From contig JAOUFO010000119.1 of NCBI GenBank assembly GCA_029858165.1, positions 1-5,891 of the forward strand: 5,891 bases of DNA, read 5' to 3'. Under the pieces are notes generated by a model. The model had not been told where the DNA came from. It was given only the letters and a program-made list of their open reading frames with translations, and did no database searches. This DNA comes from Deltaproteobacteria bacterium. Its GTDB lineage: Bacteria > SAR324 > JACQKK01. Below are positions 5,468-5,891 of this stretch, in pieces (the first letter of the stretch is position 1; every line of letters begins with the position of its first letter). Made by a program: the position numbers and the translations under genes.

Positions 5468-5891
5468 TGGCGTCCCCCTTCCCCGTATTGCAACAAGGCT
5501 GAGCCAACCTTGATCAAATCCCCCGGTTTCAAGGGATGGTTTTGGATAGGGCGGAAGTTGACCAGCACCACCCCGCCCTGTTCGTCATCAATGATTTCGT
5601 AATGGTCCGCCACCCACCTGATTTCACAATGACGGGGAAACACCTCTTCGCTTCCCAACAGGGGAATATCATTGCTTTCCAGTTTTCCCAGGGTGATGGT
5701 TTTTCCCTGTAAGGGAAAAATATAGTCCTCATGGGCCCCCATCAGCACCCGCAGCCAACGTTTGGAAAACAGCCTCCGAGGCGTCATCCCCAACAATGCC
5801 ATCCCCCCTCCCCACAGAATACCCCGCCAGGGATCCTCCGGAGGCAGGGAATCCAAGGGGGTCAGCACAAAAGCCAATCCACCCCCCAGAG
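5464..5891 (-). CDS. Membrane-associated FHA-domain protein (N-terminus outside window)
   Basis: About 141 C-terminal residues are visible and the frame stays open to the right edge. The TTG at 5877 could start it but has no support. The visible part begins with glycine-rich hydrophobic stretches, LGGGLAFVL and GILWGGGMALLGM, separated by a Pro/Asp/Glu-rich loop. These suggest membrane helices or glycine-zipper repeats continuing upstream. The basic stretch TPRRLFSKRW then precedes a single FHA-like domain covering most of the remainder: ITLGKLESNDIPL, EVFPRHCEI, and an Asn in LVNF. Lys replaces the usual Arg after Gly, and Phe-Pro stands where Ser-Arg is typical before the His, so the phosphopeptide site is non-standard. 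The TGA stop overlaps the next gene's ATG by four bases. The two proteins are probably made together and may act together at the inner membrane. The function is unknown; a phosphothreonine-dependent adaptor or structural scaffold is the family-based guess. Confidence 0.75.
   Translation of the reverse strand, partial: LGGGLAFVLTPLDSLPPEDPWRGILWGGGMALLGMTPRRLFSKRWLRVLMGAHEDYIFPLQGKTITLGKLESNDIPLLGSEEVFPRHCEIRWVADHYEIIDDEQGGVVLVNFRPIQNHPLKPGDLIKVGSALLQYGEGGRQ
5473..5480 (-). promoter_or_regulatory. Ribosome binding site of the two-FHA gene
   Basis: AAGGGGGA on the minus strand (5480-5473) stands five bases before the ATG at 5467. It differs from AAGGAGGA at one position and lies inside the end of the upstream gene. 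It fixes the start and, with the ATGA overlap, supports translational coupling. Confidence 0.7.

Noticed and set aside
5875..5877. TTG as the start of the right-edge FHA gene
   Set aside because: The frame is open to the edge and the residues before the TTG continue the glycine-rich hydrophobic pattern. The true start is therefore probably outside the window.

Overview
The window looks like chromosome from a Gram-negative bacterium. It is moderately GC-rich, rich in GGG and CCC codons and short G/C homopolymers, and carries a predicted periplasmic or outer-membrane lipoprotein. The combination recalls sulfate-reducing Desulfobacterota, but that placement is an impression; no marker in the window settles it. 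I see no mobile element, CRISPR array, tRNA or rRNA.

Layout. (1) Positions 1-814, minus strand: the N-terminal 271 residues of a patatin-like phospholipase with a secretion signal. Its C-terminus lies beyond the left edge. (2) Positions 815-1074: a 260-bp divergent control region. It holds a good sigma70-type promoter for the rightward gene, a weak one for the leftward gene, an A-tract/T-tract palindrome, a duplicated Shine-Dalgarno-like motif and a possible proline-rich leader ORF. (3) Positions 1075-3432, plus strand: a complete tex (yhgF) gene for the S1-domain nucleic-acid-binding protein Tex. A probable intrinsic terminator follows. (4) Positions 3433-3532: a short convergent gap with several inverted copies of TCAGGCC. 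(5) Positions 3533-5891, minus strand: three genes transcribed leftward, apparently as one operon. In transcription order they are a membrane-associated FHA-domain gene cut by the right edge, a second FHA gene overlapping it by ATGA, and argB (N-acetylglutamate kinase) 57 bp further on.

How the genes relate. Tex and ArgB are housekeeping proteins and both look intact. The least ordinary part is the pair of coupled FHA genes. One product has a signal peptide or N-terminal hydrophobic segment, a transmembrane helix and two FHA-like domains. The other has a glycine-rich hydrophobic region followed by one FHA domain. All three FHA-like domains depart from the standard phosphothreonine-binding signature to some degree. 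They could form a membrane-bound scaffold or signalling pair on the cytoplasmic face, co-transcribed with arginine biosynthesis. That function is inference; the architecture and the overlap are visible. The patatin-like lipoprotein is divergent from tex and shows no functional link to it.
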